In this document: positions 1 through 10,753 of the stretch, piece after piece
How the letters are laid out: the number at the start of each line of letters is the position of its first letter
Position numbering within the stretch: position 1 is the stretch's first letter
From: Leguminivora glycinivorella
Lineage: Eukaryota; Arthropoda; Insecta; Lepidoptera; Tortricidae
Reading direction: 5' to 3'
NCBI RefSeq assembly: GCF_023078275.1
Contig: NC_062975.1
Span: forward strand, 11,383,141 to 11,447,140
DNA: 64,000 nucleotides
The notes under the pieces: model-generated
What the model was told of the DNA's origin: nothing
Databases searched by the model: none
The model's input: only the letters and a program-made list of their open reading frames with translations
Translations under genes and position numbers: made by a program

Positions 1-258
1 AACAGACGTTTCCCACCGATAATAAAGTCCAAAGTAATTAAAAAAATTACATATTTATTTTAGGTATGCGATTTGACAGTCGTCGAAAAGAGTATATACT
101 TGTCAGTACATACATCTATCTCACGTTTTTCTCTTCTACCATTTGACAGATCTCCGTCATCTTGTGAAATGTATTCTTCCATTCTTCAGAATCGTTGAAG
201 CAACGCTTGTTACAAACACGCGAATATTATGCAAAGTCTAATTTCGACCCATATGTCA

Positions 259-332
259 CGGCCAGGTATAGCCCCGGCGATTATCGTTAGACTTACAAGC
301 CACAGGTCACGGGTTCAAATCTCAGTGTCGCA
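259..332 (+). repeat. Weak tRNA-like (SINE head) sequence
   Basis: A box-B-like GGGTTCAAATCTC at 312-324 follows a GC-richer stretch, like a decayed tRNA-derived SINE head. No cloverleaf can be drawn with confidence. The rest of 1-1428 is AT-rich with no gene seen. Confidence 0.3.
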
Positions 333-1428
333 TACGTAGATATTACAGCTTTTTTAATTCATTTTTTAAATTTTTTATTTATATTATAAGTTGATAAGTA
401 CAAGCTACTGCAATGACATTAAATACAAGGACGCACAATTCATAACAAAAATGTTTTAAAAATCTGGGTCTAAATTGCATTTATAACATTCTTGTTGATG
501 CTAATAACGTTAAATTCTTATCTGCTTAGGAAAAAAATCGTTCATGCCATAACCAACTTAGTGTATAAAGACCTAAGTATCAAAATTGCAAATGGAACTG
601 CGACACACTAAAAACTCTTTATCAAAATACCTTTTGTCATAATATGCTCAATTGACTTATATGTCAAAATGAATTGCGAACGAATATTGAACGAATGGAG
701 CCGCTACCAATATATAATAAGTATGTAGGTATATATTAGATATTTCCAATTAATTCCATAAATAGAAATACCTAAAAAAGGCCGCAATTTTACTTCTTCA
801 TTACATAAACTTTAAGAATACCCTACTGTATCATCTTTATCTTGGTCACATGTACTCCGTTTATTACAATAAATGTATGTAATGTATGTATGTGTAAATT
901 TCCTGAAATAAATGTCATATCTTGTTGTCACAAAGAACAATTTACAGGGCTTCCAAGAATCTCGAGCTGGAAGGATACAAATTAAAATATTTTCTATGAA
1001 AATAATTAAATTCGACAGCAGACAACCCAAAGGTTAATCGGATTTATTTATTATAGGCATTTGTTTTAAATTAAATACCAGTGGCTCTGATCTGATAGTG
1101 GGATATTCTTTAAAATTTATTTTCAAAAGGAGATTTAATGTTGGTAATGCCATTCAAATAATATTAGAAGTGTCTACGCGAGTGTTCGAATTTAATTATA
1201 GGATAGCACATATTGAAAGTACTGTAATATGGGTACAAAAGCCTGCCTATTGAAATATAAAATACATAGCAAATAGTATTTTTTTTACTTTAGTACTTTT
1301 ACAATATAGTATTTTTACTAATAGTATTTTAGCAAATAGACTTTTCGACTTTTTATTTACACTACATACCGACCATACAACTGACTCTAATTAATCTTGG
1401 TTTTAAAAAGTGTAAAATGTAGACCTAA

Positions 1429-1560
1429 GTGCGTTTTCACATTATCCGATCCGATATCGGATGTCGGACCGATATCCCATACATTATAGGCGGAATCTTG
1501 GATTCTTCTATTGATATCCTTTCGACATCCGTTATCGGATCGGATAATGTGAAAACGGTC
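1429..1560. mobile_element. Palindromic MITE with TAA target duplication
   Basis: Termini GTGCGTTTTCACATTATCCG and the near-complement ending ATAATGTGAAAACGGTC are flanked by TAA at 1426-1428 and 1561-1563. The TWA duplication suggests the PIF/Harbinger superfamily. It shares its family with 8652-8784. Confidence 0.8.
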
Positions 1561-1856
1561 TAATAGCGACTACTATTGTTTTTGTTCCTTGAGGGTCATT
1601 AATTTGAACTAATAAAATTATTTATTTAAATCTATACAATTACAACGAGTATTATAATGTATAATACATTCATTTTGTAATGTAATCCAAAGAAATAACT
1701 TATAACTTCTACCCTTTTTGCTTGTTTTCCGATTACTATTTAGCCAATTTTTCATTGAGTCACACCATGGACTTTCAATAGGGACTGAGCTCACACTTTT
1801 TTGCCATACTAAATTGAACTTTATCACCGGTGCAGAAAGGCGTTCTTATTAGACTA

Positions 1857-2880
1857 GTAAAAGTGTGTCCACATGAGAGGGTCAAAGTTGGGGCTGGTGT
1901 CCCTCTCGCACGTGTGACCAGTGTTAAAGAGATTACTATAGTAGTAGTATTTTTACCTGTATGATAACTAAGTTTATAAACTTCTTAAATGATTTTTGTA
2001 TTATATCGAGGCAAGGATATTAATACCTTGTAACGAATTGGTAAGTCATTATTATGAAGCCATAAAACCAAAGATTTGCGCAATTAAAAAAACCTTTAAT
2101 TCGGTATTAGTAGAATTGGTAGTAACTTTGAATATTGACTGGTATCCCCAAATAATGACAGTGATGACGTCATTCAAATAATTTTAACAGTGGCAATAAG
2201 TGCGAGATCCGGAGACCAGCCCCAACTTTACCCTCTCATGTGGACACTAGGGTGGAGCGAAAAAACACTTTTCTGGAATTAGCAAACCTAATAGTTATCA
2301 ATCAATGCCCCTTAGTCTATGAAGCCTTTGTTCAAATTTTCAGCTTTTTAAATCAACATCTTCTGCCTCCGCATTAGGGTTGAAATTTTGAAAATCTCAT
2401 ACAAACTTAAAAATTCAACTTTCAGATAAAAAAAATTCGACTGTATTATGTTTAGTATATGTTATTGATACATATCATTATGAGAAACTACAAAAAGTTG
2501 CGAAAATAGCGTCAAGAATCGCCAAAGTTTGTCTAGTTTCAGTACATTCGCCAAAATAGCCGCTAAAATACTGAAAATTGGCGATTTTTAACGCTATTTT
2601 CGCAATTGTTGGTAGTTTCTTGTAATAATATGTATCAATAATGTATACTGAACATAATACTGCCGAAAAACATTTTTTATCTAAAAGTTGAATTTTTAGG
2701 TTTGTATGAGATTTTCAAAATTTCAAACCTAGTGCGGAGGCAGAAGATGTTAATTTAAAAAGCTGAAAATTTGCACAAAGGCTTCATAGACTAAGGGGCA
2801 TTGATTGATAACTATTAGGTTTGCTAATTCCAGAAAAGTGTTTTTTCGCTCCACCCTAGTGGACACACTTTTTGGCCTAA
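1857..2880. mobile_element. TIR element interrupted by a second MITE
   Basis: The left terminus near 1857 (AAAAGTGTGTCCACATGAGA, then GGGTCAAAGTTGGGG) has its inverted partner at 2214-2247, continuing after the insertion at 2867-2872. Without the insert the element is roughly 400 bp. No coding sequence. Confidence 0.75.
2248..2858. mobile_element. 611-bp hAT-like palindromic MITE nested in another element
   Basis: Ends TAGGGTGGAGCG...CGCTCCACCCTA, with arms of roughly 300 bp forming a nearly complete palindrome. It is flanked by the 8-bp duplication GTGGACAC at 2240-2247 and 2859-2866. An 8-bp duplication fits the hAT superfamily. Confidence 0.88.
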
Positions 2881-3215
2881 CAACTCAATCTAGCTGAATA
2901 ATATATAAATCTATGAGTCATACCGGACAACTGTCACTGTACATTAAATTTGTAATCCTTATTAAAGGGCATATCGTCTAGCGATGGTTAGCTAAGACAG
3001 AGTATTGCGGTTAGTAGGAACGATGTTGAACCTTAGGTTACCTTCAATCAATACTAATACTGAAAGACAGTTTTTAAACTTATTGCATTACATGTGTCTA
3101 ACAAAATTTCAATGAAATGGGCTGTAAATCTAATACTAAAAAAATCTATATTCAAAACGAGAGGGTTGAAAAGGGTATAAAAGATAAAAAAATAATAACA
3201 AGAAAAAAAGATTTC

Positions 3216-3300
3216 CACTGCCGAGGATCGAACCCACGACGTCAGGTCAGGAGCGCGCCCATCGTCTTACGCTACTTTATCTGAGCTATTTAAGCGATAG
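3216..3300 (-). repeat. tRNA-derived SINE head
   Basis: On the minus strand TAGCTCAGATAAAGTAG (A box) and GTGGGTTCGATCCTCGGC (B box) are spaced as in a tRNA, and an A/T-rich tail follows towards 3150. A tRNA-related SINE is more likely than a working tRNA gene because the stems do not pair well. Confidence 0.6.
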
Positions 3301-3410
3301 TAAAGGTGGCGAAATATATTATTATACCGCGATGTAATGAAAATACGAATGAATAACTAACTTTTGAAATAATGCAGAAAATGACATCGTCAATAGTAGA
3401 GTTTGTAGGT

Positions 3411-4610
3411 AAATGAAAAATATGAAAATACTTCTTTCCGTACAGGTTTCAGCGCTTCTTGGCGTGCATTTAAAGGTGGCTTATTTTTTATACTTCTTTA
3501 TTATGATCTTAACGAAAAGTCTGTTCGAATTTTTTTGCTGATATAATTTTTGCCGTGAATGTTCTTCCGAGCTAGTAAAATATTGAACTTCCGTTTTGTT
3601 TTTAGGGTGGTTTCAGTAGAAATAGTGTTTCAACACATAATGTATGTACAAAACAACCATAACTTCACTTGTCCTATTATTGCTTGTGTCATAACTAATT
3701 TAATTACTCCGCTTCTTGTTACTACGAAGTATCGTTCACAAAAAGAGGTGGTTTCTTAATGTGTTATAAAGGTCATAAATTAAAGTAGTCGAATTTAAAA
3801 CCAAAGTCCTGATACCATTTTCGCCTGATTTTTAGTGAATTAAAATAATCTTTTTTTTATTATATTATACGTTTCTTGTCATAAATTTTGGTGGCTTATC
3901 TAAAAAAACTATACCAAATTACCAAACTTAATTTTTGGTGACATAAAAAGTACTGTTATAGAATTAAGTTATTTTCCCAGTAGTAGCAAGACCGGATAGC
4001 TCTTGGGGTAAAATGAAAAATATGAAAATACTTCTTTCCGTACAGGTTTCAGCGCTTCTTGGCGTGCATTTAAAGGTGGCTTATTTTTTATACTTCTTTA
4101 TTATGATCTTAACGAAAAGTCTGTTCGAATTTTTTTGCTGATATAATTTTTGCCGTGAATGTTCTTCCGAGCTAGTAAAATATTGAACTTCCGTTTTGTT
4201 TTTAGGGTGGTTTCAGTAGAAATAGTGTTTCAACACATAATGTATGTACAAAACAACCATAACTTCACTTGTCCTATTATTGCTTGTGTCATAACTAATT
4301 TAATTACTCCGCTTCTTGTTACTACGAAGTATCGTTCACAAAAAGAGGTGGTTTCTTAATGTGTTATAAAGGTCATAAATTAAAGTAGTCGAATTTAAAA
4401 CCAAAGTCCTGATACCATTTTCGCCTGATTTTTAGTGAATTAAAATAATCTTTTTTTTATTATATTATACGTTTCTTGTCATAAATTTTGGTGGCTTATC
4501 TAAAAAAACTATACCAAATTACCAAACTTAATTTTTGGTGACATAAAAAGTACTGTTATAGAATTAAGTTATTTTCCCAGTAGTAGCAAGACCGGATAGC
4601 TCTTGGGGTA
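3411..4610. repeat. Perfect tandem duplication of a 600-bp unit
   Basis: 3411-4010 and 4011-4610 are identical in every line compared. The duplicated 66-aa open frame in each (3559-3759, 4159-4359) has no recognisable feature. The unit is otherwise AT-rich sequence without known motifs. Confidence 0.95.
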
Positions 4611-4794
4611 TAAATAGAATAGCAGTTCTGTTATTCATTTCCTGACTCGATCATGTGACCTTGGAAATCATCGAGATCGACGCTGCTCATCAGCCCAAAT
4701 GTAATGAGCCCAAACATAGTGGAGTTATAATGAGTAAAATAGCAGTTTTGTTGACCATATCCTGACTCCACCATGAAAACCAGAACCTCATCCT

Positions 4795-4922
4795 GGGGGC
4801 CGGTTTTTGAATCTCACATATGGGATTTGTCACTAAAATACCGGTTGAAAACAGTGAATTGCTTAGTATTTTCAGTGACAATTTTCTGAATTCGAACGCG
4901 TGAGACTCAAAAATCGGTCCCC
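4795..4922. mobile_element. Palindromic MITE
   Basis: GGGGGCCGGTTTTTGAATCTCA at the left is inverted, with few changes, at TGAGACTCAAAAATCGGTCCCC on the right. No clear target duplication. Confidence 0.65.
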
Positions 4923-4995
4923 TGGTCCTGAAATATAATAATAATTCAAACTCTCATCAGATATCAAGTAAAATTTCTTGGATAAAATTGCATGT

Positions 4996-5050
4996 GTAAA
5001 AATCAGGCGGACCGTATGCCTGTTTGCCACCAACAGGATCAAAATTTGTT
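4996..5050 (+). repeat. Fragment of a dispersed lepidopteran repeat tail
   Basis: CAGGCGGACCGTATGCCTG followed by TTTGCCACC is the end of a family that appears again, longer, at 34430-34745. Confidence 0.5.
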
Positions 5051-5254
5051 TAGTCGCAGTACCTATACAGCACTTCTCAGAACTATCTAGCTGCTTACGT
5101 TTACGAGAGCACGGTGCGCCGGACTATCGAACGTAGGTCCACTGTCTATGAGCGCTGGGCGCAGACTGAACTGAGCAGTGAGCGGGCCCGTGTCAGCAGT
5201 GTATTTTATTCGAATTTTATGTGCTTTAAAATAATAGGACATTACGATACAAGT

Positions 5255-5465
5255 ACGTAAAAAAGGAAGTTCGAAACGAGTGGCGATAAATTAAAACACG
5301 ACCGAAGGGAGTGTTTTAAATCGACACGAGTTACGAATTTCCTTTTCGCACGTGTATCGTACGACGTTTTTCAGTACAGATGAGCCTCCGAAGTTTCGAC
5401 CTGGCATATAATGAACCACTTCTCGCACTAGTGCGTAAAAAAAACACCATCTGTACTGAAAAATA
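5255..5465. repeat. Dispersed repeat, inverted copy at 47705-47925
   Basis: The block with AAAACACGACCGAAGGGAGT and ACGTGTATCGTACGACGTTT recurs in reverse orientation at 47.7-47.9 kb. Ends with CATCTGTACTGAAAA; probably a non-autonomous transposon. Confidence 0.65.
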
Positions 5466-5499
5466 TCTATCGACACAAAGGTATGTCTTATATGTATGT

Positions 5500-6345
5500 T
5501 TTTAGGGTTCCGTACCAAAAAGGTACTAACAGGAACCCTTATGGTGCGACTCTGTCCGTCTGTCTGTCCGTCTGTCACATTCCTAAATATCTCGAGGACT
5601 ACTAATGCTATCAACTTGAAATTTGGAATAGTTGTGAACATTGTAAACCTCTACAAATAGAAAGTATAATTTTTTTAAATATATTAATTTTAATTGTAGA
5701 AAATGGCCAAAATGAAAGGGGGGCAAACTGTAAATTTCAAGTTACTAAGTCAAGTGGGGTATCGTTGGAAAGAGCTCAAATTGAACGTTAATAAACTATT
5801 TCTTATAATTTTTTTGTTGTGAAAAAAAAAGAATTTTGAAGGAAAATGTAAAAAAAATACCGTTCCCCCTCCCCTTATCTCCGAAGTTTACCAACGAAAA
5901 ATTATGAAAATTTTAGGAAACATTGTTTTTATGCTAAATATTACAGGAAAAATATAATCGTGTTTGTATCTTGAAAACTTTTTTTTTATTCACAAAAAAT
6001 TTTCAGATTTTTACTTTCAATTTACCCACCCTTGCGGATGTATATCGTACTTCAAATTAATACGAGGTGTTACGTAAACCATCTTCTGTCCAATAAAGTA
6101 AAAACTGTTTAAATCGGTTAACATTATAAAGAATTATCCCTGAAAAACCAGGTCGTGCAAATTAGTTACCAAATTGACCGGGAGATGGCGCTATACACAA
6201 TAATACTCATTAGTGCCTATACTTTTGTCTTCTAGTCAAGTCATTAGAGTTATATGAAAATATAAGATTATTTTTACTAGGTAGTTTGAAAGAAAGTTTG
6301 TACGGAACCCTCGGTGGGCGAGTCCGACTCGCACTTGGCCGGTTT
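5500..6345 (-). mobile_element. Common dispersed repeat with CCGGCCAAGTGCGAGTCGG head
   Basis: On the minus strand it opens ACCGGCCAAGTGCGAGTCGG next to a TTCCGTAC box, and ends near 5500 with (CAGA/CGGA)n and a second GGTACGGAACCC. I recognise the head as a repeat widespread in Lepidoptera. No intact ORF; class uncertain. Confidence 0.7.
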
Positions 6346-6399
6346 TTTAATTGCAATTGTCTATGTTTTTATTGTAGCTGATTATTTATGATTTACTAT

Positions 6400-8200
6400 A
6401 AAAACATATTTTTTAACTACTTATTACAAATTAGATGACAAAAAAAAGGAGGACATAGCATAGATGAGTAGGTAAAACACCACTGCCAATCACTTGTGCC
6501 GTAGCGAAACGGACCATTTTTATATTAGTGCGATGAAGAGACTACGAATATAAAGCACTTAATTAAAAAAAATATGATCAGTATAATTTTTCTCAACCCC
6601 TTTGCATTTTTCAACCTCTTTTTAACCCCCTCAGGGGGTGACAATCTGGGATCATGGCTGTAGGGTGCGTTTGAGGGTGCGGAGTTTTTTTTATCCCTAT
6701 TAGACCCCAAGCTAGCCTTTGAGGAAACATTAAACGCAGCTTGGTTTCTTTCTCCGGAAGTCAGCGCCCGCATAATACGCGGCAAAACTAAGTTAAGCCG
6801 TTAAGTAAAGCTATGCTTCTCTTACATAAGACTACCCCGAATAGACTACACGGTCTTATGTTTAAATATATTAATATCAACCCAGGTAATTCATTAGCAT
6901 CTTTAGAAAATATCTTTGTCAAATTTACTGCCAACATTTTAATATCGCTAGTTGGTACTTCTACTATACGTAACCCTACTGATATACTGTTCTCAATTTT
7001 CCCCGTTTTATAGAGTAATGCGACTACGAACAGAGAGCCAGCCGAGCTACTGCCTGGCACTTAATGATTTTAAATTACCAAACAATGCATGTTTGGTGCA
7101 ATATAAGTCCAAAAATAATTATTATTTTAAATTGTGCCGCAGGCAACGGACTCGCAGTAACCAGCCTACGTAGCCAAATGCACAAACGCTCAAAATAATA
7201 TCTGTTTCGTAGCTATCTCTATCGCTCTTGCGTATTGGCGCGACAGAGCCAGGCGGCATTTCAACGATTGCCATTCGGCTACACTGGCAGGGGGTTCACT
7301 TAAACTCAGTACCTAGCGTACTGTACTGTAGTGTACAATCTGTACACTGCGTGTCGGATCTTTACTTTTGCTCCATCTACTAGGCAAGTGCTCTGTAACC
7401 ATTAAGTAAAGCTTTCTTATGTAACCAAGTTCCACAACTCCCATTATATCCAAGAAAAAGTAATAATAATAAAACACAACATTACTTCAGGCTTATTGTG
7501 TATTTGCGTATTTTCAACGACATCTAACAATTATAATGTGCATAAATAGTAATTATTATTTACAAAGATTATTATTATTATTAGAACTGGACCGGAGTTT
7601 TCATAACACCGCAGAAAATGAGATATATGGGGCATATGTTACTGTTACTATAAAATTATATTCATATTATTTTCATACAAAATGAAATAATAGCGATATT
7701 ATCAATATCAACACAGATCATTTCATTTTACTAGAGCCATATCTTAGAAGCGTTTGACGTTGCCATGGAAACTCCGGCCCCTTATGAGATACATCGCAAC
7801 CCTTGGATAACAGCCAGTTATTTTTTTATTCGCGTATCGTTTACAATTGAATAGGACTGATTCAGATACAACGACTGGTTTTGGCGTTGATCTTATTTTG
7901 ATACGACCAAGATTGCTCACTGATTAGTGATGCGGTTTTTTTAATGGCCAGGTTAGAATAGAATAGAATAGAATAGAATTTCTTTATTTTCCAGAATACG
8001 TATGGTACAGGATGACAACAAGTTTTATAGGTTTCAGTATTCAGTCGAAAACACGACATGCAAATAGTTAAGAGACCTTTAAGCCAAAAATGTAATCGAA
8101 ACTCAGCGAAACATGACATTATGCTCAATTTCTCATAAACTGTGACAGCGATACACCTGTCAGCAAGAATCAGTGACGATTTTATTGACACTGAAAATCG
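6400..8200. other. Gene-free AT-rich stretch with small repeats
   Basis: Holds a palindromic element at 7170-7283 (termini GTAGCC...GGCTAC, sister copy at 59575-59703), a second with inverted ends GGACCGGAGTTTTCA...TGGAAACTCCGGCC at 7589-7779, and a (TAGAA)n run at 7954-7980. No coding sequence is supported; the ORFs of 66-109 codons lack any recognisable feature. Confidence 0.6.
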
Positions 8201-8210
8201 GTATCGTACG

Positions 8211-8379
8211 ATATAGTGCGAAAAGGGCTTCCTTCATATTTTTCTGGAAACGTTCGCACCTAATTTGTCATGGTAGTTCAGTCAATGTCAGTACATTTTG
8301 TACTGAGACTGACTGAAATAGCATGACAAGTTCGTACGTTTTCGCAACAATACGAAGACAAATCTTTTCGCGCTATATA
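8211..8379. mobile_element. Palindromic MITE, relative at 11946-12230
   Basis: The arms start ATATAGTGCGAAAAGG and end CTTTTCGCGCTATAT, and meet around GTCAGTACATTTTGTACTGA. The family is shared with the larger copy in a Tgi intron. Confidence 0.65.
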
Positions 8380-8651
8380 TGTAGTTCATCGGTTTCACAT
8401 GTCATGTGTCATGTCGTATCAAAATCAGTTCAAACCCCTAACAAGTCGATACATTTGAATTGGGAACATGATGAATGCCAGAATTTTCATCAGTTTCGCT
8501 TTCTAAGTTTTTTATCGACAGTTATTTTGTTTATAGGTACTGTAAACATTTAAAAGCCTCTAGTTTTCACGCGACATCGTTAAATATTTCAATGATAGGC
8601 CTAATTACAACTCCAAGTTAAGTCAATTACAGTCCAAATTATAAACTCTTA

Positions 8652-8784
8652 GTGCGTTTTCACATTATCCGATCCGATATCGGATGTAGGACCGATATCC
8701 CATACATTGAAGCCGCCATCTTTGAGTTTTGCCTTTGAAATCCTTCCGATATCCCATATCGGATCGGATAATGTGAAAACGCAC
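8652..8784. mobile_element. Second copy of the PIF/Harbinger-like MITE, TTA duplication
   Basis: Starts GTGCGTTTTCACATTATCCG and ends with the exact complement, GTGAAAACGCAC. TTA lies on both sides (8649-8651 and 8785-8787). Better preserved termini than the copy at 1429-1560. Confidence 0.82.
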
Positions 8785-8806
8785 TTATAGTGTCAGTCAG
8801 CACATA

Positions 8807-8857
8807 ACGTTATTAGATACTTTTGAATGAATATATCAAAAGTATCTAATAACGTTT
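8807..8857. repeat. 21-bp perfect inverted repeat
   Basis: AACGTTATTAGATACTTTTGA is followed by a 9-base loop and its exact reverse complement. It lies 20 bases after the MITE at 8652-8784. Confidence 0.7.
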
Positions 8858-9042
8858 TGGCGAAAGGTACAATCAGATCAAGCTAAGTTAACACAGCGAT
8901 TTTAATACACGAACTTTACACGTGCAAACATGTTAAGTAGACGTTATAATCATATTATGTTTTAAAGTTTGACGTTTTAAATCATACCTACGCAGTCTAT
9001 GGTATAAAAATCCTTAAGAGTTCAGCTTGTAACGACTGTATA

Positions 9043-9175
9043 TGTGACTGTGTTTAATAAAACGTCCCACTTTGTCGGTTACCATTAAGGCGAGATTTAG
9101 GTACTTGTATCTTTATATGTAAACTGACAAAGCGGCTTTATAGCAATCGACAAAGTGGGACATGCACACTCACAT
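9043..9175. mobile_element. Palindromic MITE with CCCACTTTGTCG arms
   Basis: TGTGACTGTG... with CGTCCCACTTTGTCGG on the left is inverted as CGACAAAGTGGGACATGCACACTCACA on the right. From here to the Tgi stop at 10314 I see only AT-rich sequence and presumed 3' UTR. Confidence 0.65.
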
Positions 9176-10313
9176 ATTTTTTATAGTATATATGATTTTT
9201 ATGTAGAATAATTTTATTACTATCTAGGGTGGACATATATTGGTGCGTGTTTACATGTTTACTGACAAGGCCTTTTATGGTTGTGTACACGTTATAAAAT
9301 GTATAAAACATTTACACATTGTTCAGACAATTAGTATGGTAAGCGCTTCGTATTATCTCGATATTGTCACGCGATAATAAGTCAGCGCACACGCCAATAA
9401 TTTCATAGATTTGATCTGATGTGGGACGAATATGCCCTTGGATTGTGGACATAGGCTATAAAGTTATGAATTATTTGGCTTTGGTGTATACTTCAATCCT
9501 TACGTTGCCACTAGAACTTATTTATCATTTTAGGGTCATCATGTATTCAACTCTCTCGTACAATACTAATTTATTTTGTTCAAAATTTTGTATTTTATAT
9601 AAATCCAGCTATCTTATATTCTTCGTCATAAATTAAAATGTATTATTTTAAAAGCATCCATAAAACAATCGAAAAAATTATCGTAAACAACAGACATGAT
9701 AGGAACACCTTTTAAGTCAATATTTAGCCCTATCTAATTTTGTAGTTACTATGTACTATGTACGATCATAACACAATCAGAGAACAATGAAATCTTTAGC
9801 TTTAAATATATCTTATATTTACTTAAAATTATTTACACATAGTAGGTACTGACATTCAATTTCGATGGGTACTTCATTGTCGCTTATTCGAATATGAATC
9901 CACTGAAACCTATCTTATAATATGAGGAACATTACAGTTACAAGAATAGTTACACACGACACCTTTACCCCACCGAACGCTAAAGTTTAAATAACAGTAG
10001 GTGACTAATATTTACAACACTTAAACCTAAGTACAGTGAATCGTGCAGAAGCGTTTAAATTGAGGTAATAACTTATATAGTGTAACTGGTGACTACTAAT
10101 TGACTAAATATCTTTAAAAAAATACTTCCCAAAGCCTAATAGGTAACAGATTGTCATGGATTCGGACGTCGAACGCTGTGTAAACGTTACGAGCCACCGC
10201 GCTCACGGTAAATAGCTTAACATTAAACAAGTGGGAATTAATTGATACTCGAGCTAGTATCATGAAATGACTCGTAAAGTCGTTAACGGAACCGCCAGGC
10301 CGCAACGACGCTA

Positions 10314-10753
10314 TTATATCACGACGCCGCTCCTCGATATAATTTTCGTCGTTTGATCTTTCTTCTCGTCGTCGAGATTGAGTTTGGGGTTTTGTATTTT
10401 CTTCCACGTGTCGCCGAGAGCTTTGCTGAAGTGGTCGTCGACGCCGCCTCTGGCTTGCGTTTTCTCGGTTTCTTTTAGCCGAGAGGTTTGTAGTTGCCTC
10501 CATGTGTCTCCTAAAGCCTTGGCGAAGTGATCGTCGACGGAGAGAGAAGCGTCGTCGACCTCCATGGCGATGATCTTGGCGGGCTTGGGGGGCTCCTCGG
10601 GTTTGAACTGGATGGGGGAGCTGGCGCGGTCCTTGGTGTTGGGCTTGGGGCCGGGCTGGCTCTCGGCGCTCTTCTTGAACAGGTTCATGTAGTCGTCGCC
10701 GAGCGACCGCCTGAAGTGCTCGTCGATTACTGGGTCGCACATTGACATTGAAC
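10314..10753 (-). CDS. Tgi: Tgi last coding exon with three TDU motifs
   Basis: The acceptor TTTCCACAG precedes base 10753 and the frame enters with two bases completing a Gly codon. The exon encodes residues 164-309 and ends at a stop at 10316-10314. It carries all three TEAD-binding TDU motifs, separated by Pro/Lys/Glu-rich linkers. The frames giving 208 aa on this strand and 72 aa on the plus strand are shadows. The 3' UTR runs towards lower coordinates. I see no strong AATAAA close to the stop; the first candidate on this strand is near 9570. Confidence 0.95.

Noticed and set aside
3559..4359. Duplicated 66-aa gene
   Set aside because: The frame simply lies within the 600-bp duplication; no motif and no start context beyond chance.
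5291..5641. 116-aa minus-strand frame
   Set aside because: It spans the boundary of two dispersed repeats, and its composition comes from the repeat.
10114..10740. 208-aa Arg-rich open frame on the minus strand
   Set aside because: It overlaps the Tgi TDU exon in another frame; the correct frame carries the conserved TDU motifs.
10527..10745. 72-aa plus-strand frame
   Set aside because: Antisense shadow of the Tgi exon, Gly/Leu/Val-rich from complementing coding sequence.
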